42,916 nt of DNA from Sinomonas susongensis (GCF_005877005.1 NZ_SSNH01000018.1:1-42916), one strand, 5' to 3'. Counted from the stretch's first letter, positions 15,110 through 25,733 are shown. Numbers and translations are program-made. Notes: generated from the letters alone by a model not told the origin.

Positions 15110-16618
15110 ATGCCGCCTGCAGCCTCATGGAGCCTCCCCTCGGGACCGTCAGCCGCGCCACGAACGGGCCCCGAAGCGGGTTCCGGGGGCGGGGCGGATG
15201 CCATCAGCCTCGGACGCCGGGTGCGCCACCTGCGTAAAGCGGCAGGCCTCACGCTGGGCGAGCTGGGGGCCGCCGTGGGCGCCGCCGCGAGCCAGCTGAG
15301 CCTTATCGAGAACGGCAAGCGCGAACCCAAGCTCGGCCTCCTGCAGCAGCTCGCGGGAGCGCTCGGCGTAGGTGTGGACGTGCTGCTCGGCGCGGAGCCC
15401 CCGAGCCGGCGGGCCGCGCTGGAGATCGAACTGGAGCGGTACCAGCGCAGCCCGCTCTACGAGTCCCTCAATCTCCCGAAGATCCGCATCAGTTCGCGGA
15501 CTCCGCTGGACGTGCTCGAGTCCCAGATCGGGCTCCTCCGTGAGCTCGAGCGAAAGCTCAATGAGCAGGTCGCCACGCCGGAGGAGGCGCGCCGTGCGAA
15601 CGGCGAGCTCCGCCGTATGATGCGCGAGCGGGGCAACTACTTCCCGGAGTACGAGGCCGAGGCCCAGAAGGTGCTCAAGGCCGTCGGCTACTCCGGCGGT
15701 CCACTCAGCCAGCACCTCATCGCCGACATCGCGGACCACCTCGGCTTCACCCTCTACCATGTGGGGGATCTGCCGCATTCGACCCGGTCGGTGACCGATC
15801 TGAAGAACCGCAGGATTTACCTCACGCAGAACCAGCGCTCGGACCATGACCCGCGTTCAGTGCTCCTTCAGGCGCTCGGCCACTATGTCCTGGGCCACGA
15901 GACTCCGGGCAGCTACGGTGATTTCCTCGCCCAGCGCGTGGCCACCAACTACTTCGCCGCTGCGCTCCTGCTGCCCGAGCACACGACCGTGGACTTCCTC
16001 CAGCAGGCGAAGGCGCGCAAGGCGATCTCGGTGGAGGACCTCCGCGACGCCTTCGCCGTCAGCTACGAGACGGCCGCCCACCGGTTCACGAACCTTGCGA
16101 CCCAGCACCTCGGCATCACGACCCACTTCCAGAAGACTCACCAGAGCGGCATCATCTACAAGGCCTACGAGAACGACGGCGTGAACTTTCCCATGGACCA
16201 CACCGGCGCCATCGAGGGCCAACCTGCGTGCAAGGCCTGGACGAGCCGCGCGGTCTTCGACGTCCCGGACAAGTTCAGCTCCTACAGCCAGTACACCGAC
16301 ACGGTCAACGGCACCTTCTGGTGCACGGCCCGCACTGAGCGCAGCGCAAGTGGTGAGTTCTCCCTCAGCGTCGGTGTGCCCTATCAGCACGTCAAATGGT
16401 TCCGGGGGCGGGAGACGACGGCGCGGGCCACCTCGCACTGCCCCGATCCGGCCTGCTGCCGGCGGCCTCCTGTTCAGCTCAGTGAAAACTGGGCCGGCAA
16501 TGCGTGGCCCTCGGCCCGCGCCCACTCCCACCTCCTCGCCGCCATGCCTCCCGGCGCTTTCCCCGGTGTCGACGAAACCGAGGTGTACGCCTTCTTGGAA
16601 GCCCATTCCGGCGCGTGA
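15110..16618 (+). CDS. RamB-like short-chain fatty acyl transcriptional regulator
   Basis: This 502-residue regulator has an N-terminal XRE-type helix-turn-helix at about residues 35-87 (AGLTLGELGAAVGAAASQLSLIENG). It is followed by an IrrE-like region (LLQALGHYVLGHETPG) and the ScfR/RamB C-terminal domain with CPDPACCRRPP near the end. RamB in Corynebacterium controls aceA, aceB and acetate activation genes, and the Mycobacterium homologue Rv0465c controls icl1. Here the gene is divergent from aceA, which supports the same role. It appears leaderless, with a -10 at 15098. The disordered Pro/Gly-rich first 30 residues are unusual. Confidence 0.88.
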   Translation: MPPAASWSLPSGPSAAPRTGPEAGSGGGADAISLGRRVRHLRKAAGLTLGELGAAVGAAASQLSLIENGKREPKLGLLQQLAGALGVGVDVLLGAEPPSRRAALEIELERYQRSPLYESLNLPKIRISSRTPLDVLESQIGLLRELERKLNEQVATPEEARRANGELRRMMRERGNYFPEYEAEAQKVLKAVGYSGGPLSQHLIADIADHLGFTLYHVGDLPHSTRSVTDLKNRRIYLTQNQRSDHDPRSVLLQALGHYVLGHETPGSYGDFLAQRVATNYFAAALLLPEHTTVDFLQQAKARKAISVEDLRDAFAVSYETAAHRFTNLATQHLGITTHFQKTHQSGIIYKAYENDGVNFPMDHTGAIEGQPACKAWTSRAVFDVPDKFSSYSQYTDTVNGTFWCTARTERSASGEFSLSVGVPYQHVKWFRGRETTARATSHCPDPACCRRPPVQLSENWAGNAWPSARAHSHLLAAMPPGAFPGVDETEVYAFLEAHSGA

Positions 16619-16622
16619 GTGC

Positions 16623-18424
<1,802 letters not shown>

Positions 18425-18458
18425 ACGGACCCCAGCGGGGGATGCGGCAGGAGGACGG

Positions 18459-19829
18459 ATGAAGCACGATGGCGGAGCACGCCGTGCGCGGCTTCCGTTC
18501 GAGAGCATCCTCGGCCGGTCCATCCGGGTCCGGCGCCGCCGAGTCCTAGTCGGAGCCGCGGGCTGCGTCCTCTTGATCGCGGTGGGAACAGCCGGCATCA
18601 CGAGCGCGAGCGCGGTGCGGGGCCACGCACCCAACCGTCTCCCGGCGCCGCCCCCGTCCGCAGCGACGCCTGCTCATCCCAGCCCCATAGCCAGTCCGGC
18701 AGCCCCACAGGGCTCGGCCCAGGGAAACCAGGCAAACACGTCAGACCAGCCTGCGTGGCAGCAGATGCCCTCCCAGATCTCCGACGTCGTCTCGCAGTTC
18801 CTCTCCGACCAGGGCGCAGCGGGCGTTGCCGTTGCCGTCTCCACGGGCGGCTCCGCGTCCTCCGGCGGCAGTGCGCGCTATGTCACGACCCAAGGCAACG
18901 CGTCCGACGGAGTGGCTTGGTCCACTGACACTCGCTCGGCGTTCCGGAGCATCACCAAGAGCTTCGTCGGGACTGTGGTCCTCCAACTCGTGTCAGAGGG
19001 CAAGCTCGGTCTCGACGATCCGGTTTCCCGCTACGTCCCGGACGTGGCGTCGGTGCAGTACGACGGGTCCGGGGTCGGCAGTTCGATCACCGTCCGCATG
19101 GCCCTCGAGATGCGGACAGGGCTGCCCGAGTTCTCGGCGACCCAAGGCTTCTCGGACCAGCTCAACACGGACTACACGGCACCCTTCACGGACGACCAGC
19201 TGCTCGGCTACGCGTTCGCGCAGCCCCTCGACTTCGCCCCAGGGAGCCAGTACGAGTACAGCAACACCAATTTCGTGCTGCTCGGCAAGGTCATCCAGGC
19301 CGTCACGGGCAACTCCTGGGACCAAGAGGTCCAGTCGCGGCTCCTCTCGCCCCTCGGCCTCGCATCCGTCGGATACTCGGGCTCGAGCGATCCGACGCCG
19401 CCCGTCGCGACGCCCTACGAAATCGACAGCGCCTCGAACCTCGAGAGCCTTGCCCAGGTGAGCCCCTCGCTCTACGGCGCGTCCGGTGGGCTGTTCGGCA
19501 ACATCGGCGATCTGCTCCGCTGGGGAACCGCTCTCGGCTCGGGCCAGTTCCTCCCCGCCTCCCTCCAGCAGCAGCGGTTCACGGCTGTCTCGAGTCCCGG
19601 CTCGGACGACCCGCAGAGCCCCGAGTACGACGCGTACGGCCTCGCGGCGGGCGAGCTCGACGGCTGGTGGGGTCACACGGGGACCGGTCTCGGCTACGAG
19701 TCGCTCACGATGTACCAGCCGAGCACCGGCACCACCGTGGCCATCCTCCTCAACACCCAGCTGCCCAACCCGAACGGTCCGGCCATTCTCTTCAGGCAGA
19801 TCGAGGCTTCCCTCAGCTCGCTCGGCTGA
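18459..19829 (+). CDS. Secreted/anchored serine hydrolase (class C beta-lactamase family)
   Basis: This 456-residue protein has a positively charged N-terminus and a hydrophobic segment at about residues 29-51 (VLVGAAGCVLLIAVGTAG). It is therefore exported and either anchored or cleaved, with a Pro/Ala/Ser-rich linker at 55-95. The catalytic domain shows SxxK at S164-K167 (FRSITKSF), YSN at Y267-N269 (YEYSNTNF) and HTG near residue 410 (WWGHTGTGLGYES). This set is that of class C beta-lactamases and D,D-peptidase-like esterases. The substrate may be a peptidoglycan peptide or ester, and lactam resistance is not implied. AGGAGG precedes the ATG at 18459, which is preferred over the ATG at 18411. 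Confidence 0.85.
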   Translation: MKHDGGARRARLPFESILGRSIRVRRRRVLVGAAGCVLLIAVGTAGITSASAVRGHAPNRLPAPPPSAATPAHPSPIASPAAPQGSAQGNQANTSDQPAWQQMPSQISDVVSQFLSDQGAAGVAVAVSTGGSASSGGSARYVTTQGNASDGVAWSTDTRSAFRSITKSFVGTVVLQLVSEGKLGLDDPVSRYVPDVASVQYDGSGVGSSITVRMALEMRTGLPEFSATQGFSDQLNTDYTAPFTDDQLLGYAFAQPLDFAPGSQYEYSNTNFVLLGKVIQAVTGNSWDQEVQSRLLSPLGLASVGYSGSSDPTPPVATPYEIDSASNLESLAQVSPSLYGASGGLFGNIGDLLRWGTALGSGQFLPASLQQQRFTAVSSPGSDDPQSPEYDAYGLAAGELDGWWGHTGTGLGYESLTMYQPSTGTTVAILLNTQLPNPNGPAILFRQIEASLSSLG

Positions 19830-19989
19830 CGGCCTCAGCAGGCGCTGCGCCGCGGAAACAGCGCGGCCCCTTCCCGACCACTTCAAACTGCGGTACAAAG
19901 ACGGCGGGGGAACAGACATATGCGCCTCCGCCCTGCTGATTTCCCGAGCACCCGGGAAGACGGCCGGACGGGCTGACAAGGAGGTCCTG

Positions 19990-20361
19990 ATGTCCGGTCA
20001 AGAAACTCCCGCGCCCGACCAGCGCCCCATCCCTGCAGTCCCCGGAGCAGACGGGGGCCCACGCCGCGACTCGTTGACCAGGGATACTCCGACACGAGGT
20101 CCGGCCCGACCGCTCCCGTACGTCATCGCAGGAATCCTGCTGGCGGCGGCGATTGTGCTGCCGCTCCTGCCACAGCTGTATTCCTTCGACGCGCCGCGTC
20201 TCGGCGGAATGCCGTTCTTCTACTGGTACCAGCTTCTGTGGGTGCCGATCTCGGCCATCCTCAGCGGCTTCTCGTACTGGCTCGTCACTACCGAGGACAG
20301 ACGACGTCGACGGGAAGCACGGGCAGCCAACGTCGGCCTCGAGGGAGGTGATCGGCTATGA
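19990..20361 (+). CDS. DUF3311 small membrane protein (transporter partner)
   Basis: This 123-residue protein has a 40-residue hydrophilic N-terminus, then two membrane segments (YVIAGILLAAAIVLPLLPQL and FFYWYQLLWVPISAILSGF) and a basic C-terminus. DUF3311 proteins are found directly upstream of sodium:solute symporters and are thought to act as a small subunit, as with the monocarboxylate permeases. AAGGAGG precedes the ATG at 19990. The stop overlaps the symporter start as ATGA, which supports coupled translation and a joint complex. Confidence 0.88.
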   Translation: MSGQETPAPDQRPIPAVPGADGGPRRDSLTRDTPTRGPARPLPYVIAGILLAAAIVLPLLPQLYSFDAPRLGGMPFFYWYQLLWVPISAILSGFSYWLVTTEDRRRRREARAANVGLEGGDRL

Positions 20362-22037
20362 ACACGCGCAGCATCGACTGGGTCGCCCTCATCATCGTGA
20401 TCCTGCTGTTCGTGATCGTCGCCGTCATGGGCTTCATGGCGGCCCGGTGGCGGCGCAGCACGGAAGTCGAGGGCCTGCACACCCTTGACGAATGGGGCCT
20501 GGGCGGCCGTGGCTTCGGCACCTGGATCACCTGGTTCCTGCTCGGCGGCGACCTCTACACCGCCTACACGTTCGTCGCCGTTCCGGCAGCAATGTGGGCC
20601 ACGGGCGCGGTGAGCGGATTCTTCGCGGTCCCGTACACGGTCGTGCTGTACCCCATCATCTTCATCATCATGAGCCGACTCTGGTCGGTTTCCCACCGGC
20701 ACGGGTACGTCACGGCGGCGGACTTCGTCGGCGGCCGCTACGGGAGCCGCTGGCTCTCTCTCGCGGTCGCCGTCACGGGCATCGTCGCAACGATGCCGTA
20801 CATCGCCCTGCAGCTCGTCGGCATCAAGGCCGTCCTCACCGTGCTCGGCCTCGGCAGCTCGCAGAATGCGTTCCTGACGGACCTCCCGCTCATCATCGCG
20901 TTCGTTGTCCTCGCCGCCTACACGTACACGTCGGGCCTCCGCGCACCGGCGATGATCGCCGTCGTCAAGGATCTGCTCATCTACCTCGCAGTGATCGTCG
21001 CTGTCATCTACCTGCCCATAAAATTCGGCGGCTGGGACGCGATCTTCGGTGCGGCCCAGACGAAGATGAGCGCGATCAGCCCCGCGACCGGCAAGGCCGC
21101 GGGCGTGTTCATCCCGAGTCCGGGCAACTACTCGGCGTACTGGACGCTCGCGCTCGGCTCGGCCATGGCGCTGTTCATGTACCCGCACTCGGTGACGGGC
21201 GTGCTCGCGTCGAAGGGGCGCAACACAATCCGCCGCAACGCCGCCGTCCTCCCGCTCTACTCGCTCATGCTGGGGTTCCTCGCGCTCCTCGGCTTCGTGG
21301 CGATCAAGGCGGGGACGAAGCCGATCGACCTCGACGGCTCGGTGAACCCGCAGCTCGTGGTCCCGCAGCTGTTCATCGACCACTTCCCGTCGTGGTTCGC
21401 GGGCATCGCGCTCGCGGCCATCGCGATCGGGGCGCTCGTGCCCGCCGCGATCATGTCCATTGCGGCCGCCAACATGTTCACGCGCAACATCTACCGGGAC
21501 TTCTTCCGTCCGGACGTCAATCCGAGGACGGAGGCCAACGTCTCGAAGATCGTCTCGCTCCTCGTGAAGGTCGGCGCGCTCGTGTTCGTGATCGCGATGG
21601 ACCAGTCGACGGCCATCAACATGCAGCTCCTCGGCGGCATCTGGATCCTGCAGACGTTCCCGGCCGTCGTCGCGGGCCTCTACACGCGCTGGTTCGACCG
21701 TTGGGCGCTGCTCATCGGGTGGGCCGTGGGCATCGTCTTCGGAACGGTGTCGGCGTACAACGTCGTGAACCCGGCGACGCACGCGCACTTCGGCGGCTCG
21801 GTGGCCAATGTCCCCGGCACGAATGTCAGCGTGTACATCGCGATCTCGGCGTTCGTGCTGAACCTGCTCGTCGCCGTCGTCCTCACGCTCGTGTTCCGCG
21901 CGTTCAAGCTTCCGCAGGGAGCCGACATGACGCGGCCCTCCGACTACGGTGCCGACGAGACGGATCCCAGGGTGGCCCAGATCGAGGAGCGGCTGCACGG
22001 GTTCGTGGAGCCGGGAGGCCCCTCGCCCGTGCCGTGA
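20358..22037 (+). CDS. Sodium:solute symporter, monocarboxylate permease-like
   Basis: This 559-residue integral membrane protein of the SSS family has about 13 hydrophobic segments. The N-terminal DEWGLGGRGFGTWITWFLLG segment and the middle TYTSGLRAPAMIAVVKD segment fit the MctP/MctC group that takes up acetate, propionate, lactate or pyruvate. The substrate call rests on family resemblance, on the DUF3311 partner and on the nearby glyoxylate shunt. GGAGGTGATC lies upstream of the ATG at 20358, inside the end of the DUF3311 gene. It is convergent with the next gene, with only 27 bp and a small hairpin between. Confidence 0.85.
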   Translation: MNTRSIDWVALIIVILLFVIVAVMGFMAARWRRSTEVEGLHTLDEWGLGGRGFGTWITWFLLGGDLYTAYTFVAVPAAMWATGAVSGFFAVPYTVVLYPIIFIIMSRLWSVSHRHGYVTAADFVGGRYGSRWLSLAVAVTGIVATMPYIALQLVGIKAVLTVLGLGSSQNAFLTDLPLIIAFVVLAAYTYTSGLRAPAMIAVVKDLLIYLAVIVAVIYLPIKFGGWDAIFGAAQTKMSAISPATGKAAGVFIPSPGNYSAYWTLALGSAMALFMYPHSVTGVLASKGRNTIRRNAAVLPLYSLMLGFLALLGFVAIKAGTKPIDLDGSVNPQLVVPQLFIDHFPSWFAGIALAAIAIGALVPAAIMSIAAANMFTRNIYRDFFRPDVNPRTEANVSKIVSLLVKVGALVFVIAMDQSTAINMQLLGGIWILQTFPAVVAGLYTRWFDRWALLIGWAVGIVFGTVSAYNVVNPATHAHFGGSVANVPGTNVSVYIAISAFVLNLLVAVVLTLVFRAFKLPQGADMTRPSDYGADETDPRVAQIEERLHGFVEPGGPSPVP

Positions 22038-22055
22038 GCAGCGGCGGGGGCGGCG

Positions 22056-22073
22056 AGGCGCTCCTCAGCGCCT
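22056..22073. terminator. Small hairpin between convergent genes
   Basis: AGGCGC (22056-22061), six bases, then GCGCCT (22068-22073). This short but perfect stem covers the stop of the minus-strand gene and follows the symporter stop. It is a weak terminator candidate. Confidence 0.35.
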
Positions 22074-23219
22074 GACGGCGTCGAGCTCGATCCGGATCCG
22101 ACGGTCGAGCTCGGCGCGGTCGAACGCTTCCGAGCCGCCGTGTGCGCGGAGGTGGAGCAGGGTGGCGAGCCGCAGGACGCGCCAGCTGCGCTCCTCGGCC
22201 TCGTCGCCCGTCTCGGCCGCGCGTGAGACCTCTTTTTCGTAGAGGTTCGGCTCGTTCAGGGTACGCTGCCGGACCCGGGCGGCCATCTGGGCCCGGAACG
22301 GGTCGGTCTCGGCAGTGTCGGGGGCGTGGAGCAGTTCCGAGTACACGGCTGAGCGGGCGTCCTCGCCGCGCTCCCGTGCGAGGTGGGCGGCGAGGGCGAG
22401 GCCCGCCTCGACGGACGCCCACCGGCCCGGGTTGCCGTCGAACGGGACGACCGCGAGAAGGTCGGCCACCTTCTGCGCGTTCTCGGGGTCGTTCTGGCCC
22501 ACGTAGAGTTCGAACGCGAGGTCGCGGAGGTCCTGAAGGCACGCCCCGGACTTCGTGTTGATGCCCTTCACGAGGCGTTCGCACATCTCGTGGATCGCGT
22601 GCCTTCCCGGGTGCACGGCGTCGATGTGCCGGATGAGGTCCTCAGGGTGCCCGTCGTACACGGGGATGAGCCGGAGCTGCGCCTGGGTGGGGCCCCCGGT
22701 CGAGGCGCGGGCCTTGCCGGGAACGACGACGACGTCGCCCGTGTCGAGCGTGATCGTCGTCCCGGGCCGCTCGGGTTCCGCCGGCTCGGCCGCCGCGGAG
22801 GCGCCGTCGTCGTCCGCCGCGCCGCCCCGGATCGCCGGGTAGGCCGGATCGAAGGGGCCGTCCGCGTCGCCAGCGGTGCCGCGGGGGCCACCCTGCGGCT
22901 CGAGATCATGGTGCTCGGACGCCGCCGGGGAGCCCGAGAACAGGAGGTCGGCGGGGCGGCTGGGCCGCGCTGAAGCGATCCGGGCCGACGTCCCGTGGGC
23001 CACGCGCAGATTGAGGTGGTTCTCGAGCACCGTGAAGTAGAGGGCCGGGTTGCCGTAGTCGTCGAGGACAGTGTCGATCTCGATGATCTCGGCCGTGCCC
23101 TCGCCGTCGGGAAGGACAAGCCGGTGCCCGGGGCGCAGCTCCGATGCGTCGATGGATCGGAAGTGCTCGAGCGTGTGGGGGTTCGACCCACCCTGCTCGG
23201 AATCGGGGCGGTACTGCAT
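22065..23219 (-). CDS. Unrecognised Micrococcaceae-type protein (possible DUF6707)
   Basis: This is a 384-residue protein I do not firmly recognise. Residues 10-75 look like a small beta-rich module (LRPGHRLVLPDGEGTAEIIE, then NPALYFTVLENHLNLRV). Residues 85-165 are an Ala/Pro/Asp-rich low-complexity linker, and residues 180-384 are mainly helical with HPEDLIRHIDAVHPGRHAIHE and a TPR-like stretch. No membrane segment, signal peptide or catalytic motif is obvious. GGAGGA stands 7 bases before the ATG at 23219. Similar proteins in Arthrobacter may be filed as DUF6707, but I hold this loosely. Confidence 0.75.
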   Translation of the reverse strand: MQYRPDSEQGGSNPHTLEHFRSIDASELRPGHRLVLPDGEGTAEIIEIDTVLDDYGNPALYFTVLENHLNLRVAHGTSARIASARPSRPADLLFSGSPAASEHHDLEPQGGPRGTAGDADGPFDPAYPAIRGGAADDDGASAAAEPAEPERPGTTITLDTGDVVVVPGKARASTGGPTQAQLRLIPVYDGHPEDLIRHIDAVHPGRHAIHEMCERLVKGINTKSGACLQDLRDLAFELYVGQNDPENAQKVADLLAVVPFDGNPGRWASVEAGLALAAHLARERGEDARSAVYSELLHAPDTAETDPFRAQMAARVRQRTLNEPNLYEKEVSRAAETGDEAEERSWRVLRLATLLHLRAHGGSEAFDRAELDRRIRIELDAVRR

Positions 23220-23320
23220 GGCGGAGTCCTCCAAGTCGCTGTCGGTCCGCGGCCCAGTCTATAAAGGTCCGGTAACGGTCCCCTCGAGGCGCGCCAAGGT
23301 TCGCCCCGTGCGAATAGTCG

Positions 23321-23860
23321 TCAGGCCGCGACGCCGGCGAACGCGAGCGCCTGCCGCACGAGCTCGCCTCGACCGCCCATGAACTCGGCCTGGACGCCCC
23401 CGCTCAGCACGTCCGCGGGTGACATCCACGTGAGTTCGAGGGCGTCCTGACGGGGCTGGCATTCGCCCGCGACCGGGATGACGTAGGCGAGGGCGACGGC
23501 GTGCTGCCGCTCGTCCGTGAAGCCCGTCTGCGACGGTGACGGGAAGTACTCGACCACGGTGAACGGAACAGGGCTCACGGGAAGCTGCGGGAGGGCGAGG
23601 GGCCCGAGATCCTTCTCGAGGTGCCGGAGGAGGGCGGCCCGGATGGTCTCCTTGTAGAGGACGCGGCCCGAGACGAGCGTGCGCATCATGTTGCCCTCGT
23701 CGTCGGCCTGGAGGAGCAGGCCGACCTCGTTGACGTAGCCCAGAGGGTCGAGGCGCACGGGCACTGCCTCGACGTAGAGCATCGGCAGCCGGTTCCTGGC
23801 CTCGTAGAGATCCTCAGGAGAGAGCCAGCCAGGGTAGGGGTCGGGTGTGCGCACTGCCAT
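23321..23860 (-). CDS. Nudix-like family protein (DUF4916 type), degenerate box
   Basis: This 179-residue protein has the order of a Nudix fold: YVEAVPVRLDPLGYVNEVGL, then a Nudix-box-like GRVLYKETIRAALLRHLEKD ending in LG, and a late LELTWMSPADVLSGG. The canonical REUXEEXGU core is altered: RE reads RH and the EE pair reads EK, so metal-dependent hydrolysis may be weakened or lost. Actinobacterial homologues are annotated as NUDIX hydrolase family protein/DUF4916. The ATG at 23860 has neither a clear Shine-Dalgarno nor a well-placed -10. Confidence 0.8.
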   Translation of the reverse strand: MAVRTPDPYPGWLSPEDLYEARNRLPMLYVEAVPVRLDPLGYVNEVGLLLQADDEGNMMRTLVSGRVLYKETIRAALLRHLEKDLGPLALPQLPVSPVPFTVVEYFPSPSQTGFTDERQHAVALAYVIPVAGECQPRQDALELTWMSPADVLSGGVQAEFMGGRGELVRQALAFAGVAA

Positions 23861-23930
23861 AGATAAGTTTCTACAGCATCCGGTCCACGATGTCCCTGCT
23901 GACCCGGGCTCTGGGTCAGGCCGATCCCGC

Positions 23931-23936
23931 TACCCT
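23931..23936 (+). promoter_or_regulatory. Leaderless -10 element of the YdeI-like gene
   Basis: TACCCT lies at -12 to -7 relative to the ATG at 23943 and there is no Shine-Dalgarno. This is the arrangement expected when the transcript begins at the start codon. Confidence 0.55.
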
Positions 23937-23942
23937 TGCACC

Positions 23943-24542
23943 ATGGCCCCAGAGTTGCCTGAACTGCTGCTTCCCGACGCCGATGCGTGGCGGGCGTGGC
24001 TCGAGGAGAACCACGCCACGAGCCCGGGCGTGTGGCTCGTTCAGCACAAGAAGGGCGGCTCGGTGACCGAGCTGACCTTCGGGCAGGCCCTCGACCACGC
24101 GCTGTGCTTCGGATGGGTCGACGGCCAGATCGGCCGCCGCGACGAGGGCAGCTACGTCACGCGCTTCACCCCGCGGGGGCCGAAGAGCCGGTGGTCGAGG
24201 CTCAACGTGGCCAATGTCGAGCGGCTCGAGAGCGCGGGCCTGATGACGGAGGCGGGCCGCGCCGTCGTCCAGGCCGCCAAAAAGGACGGCCGCTGGGAGC
24301 AGGCGTACGCGGGGCAGGCCTCCGCCGAGGTCCCGGACGACCTCGCCGCCGCCATCGCTGCCAACCCCGCGGCCCAGGAGCTCTTCGAGCAGCTCACCGC
24401 GGTGAACCGCTACGCGCTCATCTACCGGACGGGCTCCGTGAAGAAGCCCGAGACGAGGGCCAGGAAGATCGCGGAGTTCGTGGACATGCTGGCCCGTGGC
24501 GAGACGATCCACCCGCAGAAGCGCCGCTCCCCGAAAAACTAG
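23943..24542 (+). CDS. YdeI/OmpD-associated family protein
   Basis: This 199-residue protein carries the YdeI signature: WLEENHATSPGVWLVQHKKG, LTFGQALDHALCFGWVDGQI, and TPRGPKSRWSRLNVANVERL. The family has a YjbR-like fold and is soluble. In Bacillus YdeI is linked to antimicrobial peptide resistance, but a molecular function is not established. The C-terminal YRTGSVKKPETRARKIAEFV is the bacteriocin-protection type end. Its stop overlaps the -10 element of the acylphosphatase gene, which starts 9 bp later. A leaderless -10 sits at 23931. Confidence 0.88.
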   Translation: MAPELPELLLPDADAWRAWLEENHATSPGVWLVQHKKGGSVTELTFGQALDHALCFGWVDGQIGRRDEGSYVTRFTPRGPKSRWSRLNVANVERLESAGLMTEAGRAVVQAAKKDGRWEQAYAGQASAEVPDDLAAAIAANPAAQELFEQLTAVNRYALIYRTGSVKKPETRARKIAEFVDMLARGETIHPQKRRSPKN

Positions 24543-24545
24543 ACT
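24540..24545 (+). promoter_or_regulatory. Leaderless -10 element of the acylphosphatase gene
   Basis: TAGACT at 24540-24545 occupies -12 to -7 of the ATG at 24552. Its first three bases are also the TAG stop codon of the YdeI-like gene, so a promoter is embedded in a stop codon. Confidence 0.55.
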
Positions 24546-24551
24546 GGTCCC

Positions 24552-24836
24552 ATGTCACAGGTACCCGAGGCGCGGCTGCACGCGACGGTCAAGGGCATGG
24601 TCCAGGGGGTGGGGTTCCGCTACTGGACCCGGGGCGAGGCGGACAGGCTCGGTCTCGTCGGCAGCGCGGGCAACAGGCTGGACGGAACCGTCGAGATCGT
24701 GGCCGAGGGGAATCTCGACGACGTCGAGCATTTCCTCAGGTGGCTGCAGTCCGGTGAGACGCCGGGGCACGTCGAGGGGGTCGAGGCCTCGATCGGGCCC
24801 GCCACCGGGGAGTTCCACGGCTTCTCGGTGTGGTGA
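24552..24836 (+). CDS. acyP: Acylphosphatase
   Basis: This 94-residue protein has the standard family length. It hydrolyses acyl phosphates such as acetyl phosphate and 1,3-bisphosphoglycerate. The catalytic arginine is R23 in VQGVGFRYWT and the water-orienting asparagine is N41 in GSAGNRLDGTVEIVAEG. The C-terminal beta strand FHGFSVW closes the fold. It seems to be transcribed from its own leaderless promoter inside the end of the YdeI-like gene. It is convergent with the MBL hydrolase, with a small AGGCCC/GGGCCT hairpin at 24840-24853 between the stops. Confidence 0.93.
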   Translation: MSQVPEARLHATVKGMVQGVGFRYWTRGEADRLGLVGSAGNRLDGTVEIVAEGNLDDVEHFLRWLQSGETPGHVEGVEASIGPATGEFHGFSVW

Positions 24837-24852
24837 CCCAGGCCCAAGGGCC

Positions 24853-25671
24853 TCAGGCCCAGCCGCGGAGGTAATCGAGCTGGGCCGCGACCGACGTCTC
24901 CGCGGCGGTTCGGACCGAGGTGTCGACGTCGGCGTACACGAGGTCCGTGACCGCGCCCACCGGGGCCTCTGCCCCAAGGCGCTCGAGCGCCGCCCGGATC
25001 TGGGCAAGCCGCTCCTCGCGGTGCGCCGCGTAGGCGCGGACGATCTCCCCGAGGTCCGGCAGGACGGGTCCGTGCGCGGGGAGCACCGTCTTCGGCCCGA
25101 GGGTCTCGAGCCGGTGCAGCGACCCGAGGTAGTCGCCGAGCCGGCCGTCAGGATAGGCAATCACGGTTGTGCCGCGGCCCAGGATCGTGTCGCCCGTCAG
25201 GACTGAGCCGTGGTCGCCGTCGTCGGGGAGCAGCAGTGAGACGGAGTCGGCGGTGTGGCCCGGGGTCGCGAGCACCTCGATCCGGACTCCGGCGGCCTCG
25301 ATGACCTCGCCGTCCGCGAGCTGCGGGGCCTCGAAGCACAGGGACCTGTCGAGCGCACGGACGGGCGCCCCCGTGATCCGGTGGAATTCCTCTGCCCCCT
25401 CGGTGTGATCCGAATGGTGGTGTGTGATCAGCACGAGCTCCACGCGGCCCGCCGCGGCGAGTTCCTGGAGGTGGGTCGCGTCGAGCGGGCCGGGATCGAC
25501 GACGACGACGCCCGGCCGTCCGCCGTCCGCCGTCGCCCCTTGGCCCGAGGAGCCGCCCGAGATGACGTAGGAATTCGTTCCCTCGAGGCTCATCGGCCCG
25601 GGGTTGGGCGCCAGACGATAACGGGTGAGCTCGGAGCTCTGGACCCAACGCGTGGGCTGCGATTCAGTCAC
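24853..25671 (-). CDS. MBL-fold metallo-hydrolase
   Basis: This 272-residue metallo-beta-lactamase fold protein has THHHSDHTEG at 83-92 as the dinuclear zinc motif, with further ligands in ATPGHTADS and VLTGDTILGRG and a late LPAHGPVLPD. It resembles the LACTB2/RNase-Z-like hydrolases that act on thioesters or RNA ends, and the substrate is unknown. The GTG at 25671 has TAGTCT at -12 to -7 and no Shine-Dalgarno, so it is probably leaderless. An ATG two bases upstream is followed at once by a stop and cannot be used. Confidence 0.88.
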   Translation of the reverse strand: MTESQPTRWVQSSELTRYRLAPNPGPMSLEGTNSYVISGGSSGQGATADGGRPGVVVVDPGPLDATHLQELAAAGRVELVLITHHHSDHTEGAEEFHRITGAPVRALDRSLCFEAPQLADGEVIEAAGVRIEVLATPGHTADSVSLLLPDDGDHGSVLTGDTILGRGTTVIAYPDGRLGDYLGSLHRLETLGPKTVLPAHGPVLPDLGEIVRAYAAHREERLAQIRAALERLGAEAPVGAVTDLVYADVDTSVRTAAETSVAAQLDYLRGWA

Positions 25672-25677
25672 ATGACC

Positions 25678-25683
25678 AGACTA
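25678..25683 (-). promoter_or_regulatory. Leaderless -10 element of the MBL hydrolase gene
   Basis: Read on the minus strand, TAGTCT lies at -12 to -7 of the GTG at 25671. It resembles the TAGACT element of the neighbouring acylphosphatase gene. Confidence 0.55.
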
Positions 25684-25733
25684 GCGAGCGGGAAAAGCTC
25701 AGATCGCAGTTCTCAGAAACCCAATTCTGCGTA

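Noticed and set aside
20220-21998. Long minus-strand open frame opposite the SSS transporter
   Set aside because: It is rich in Arg, Asp, Glu and His without hydrophobic structure, as expected for the antisense of a GC-rich gene. The plus strand encodes an intact transporter.
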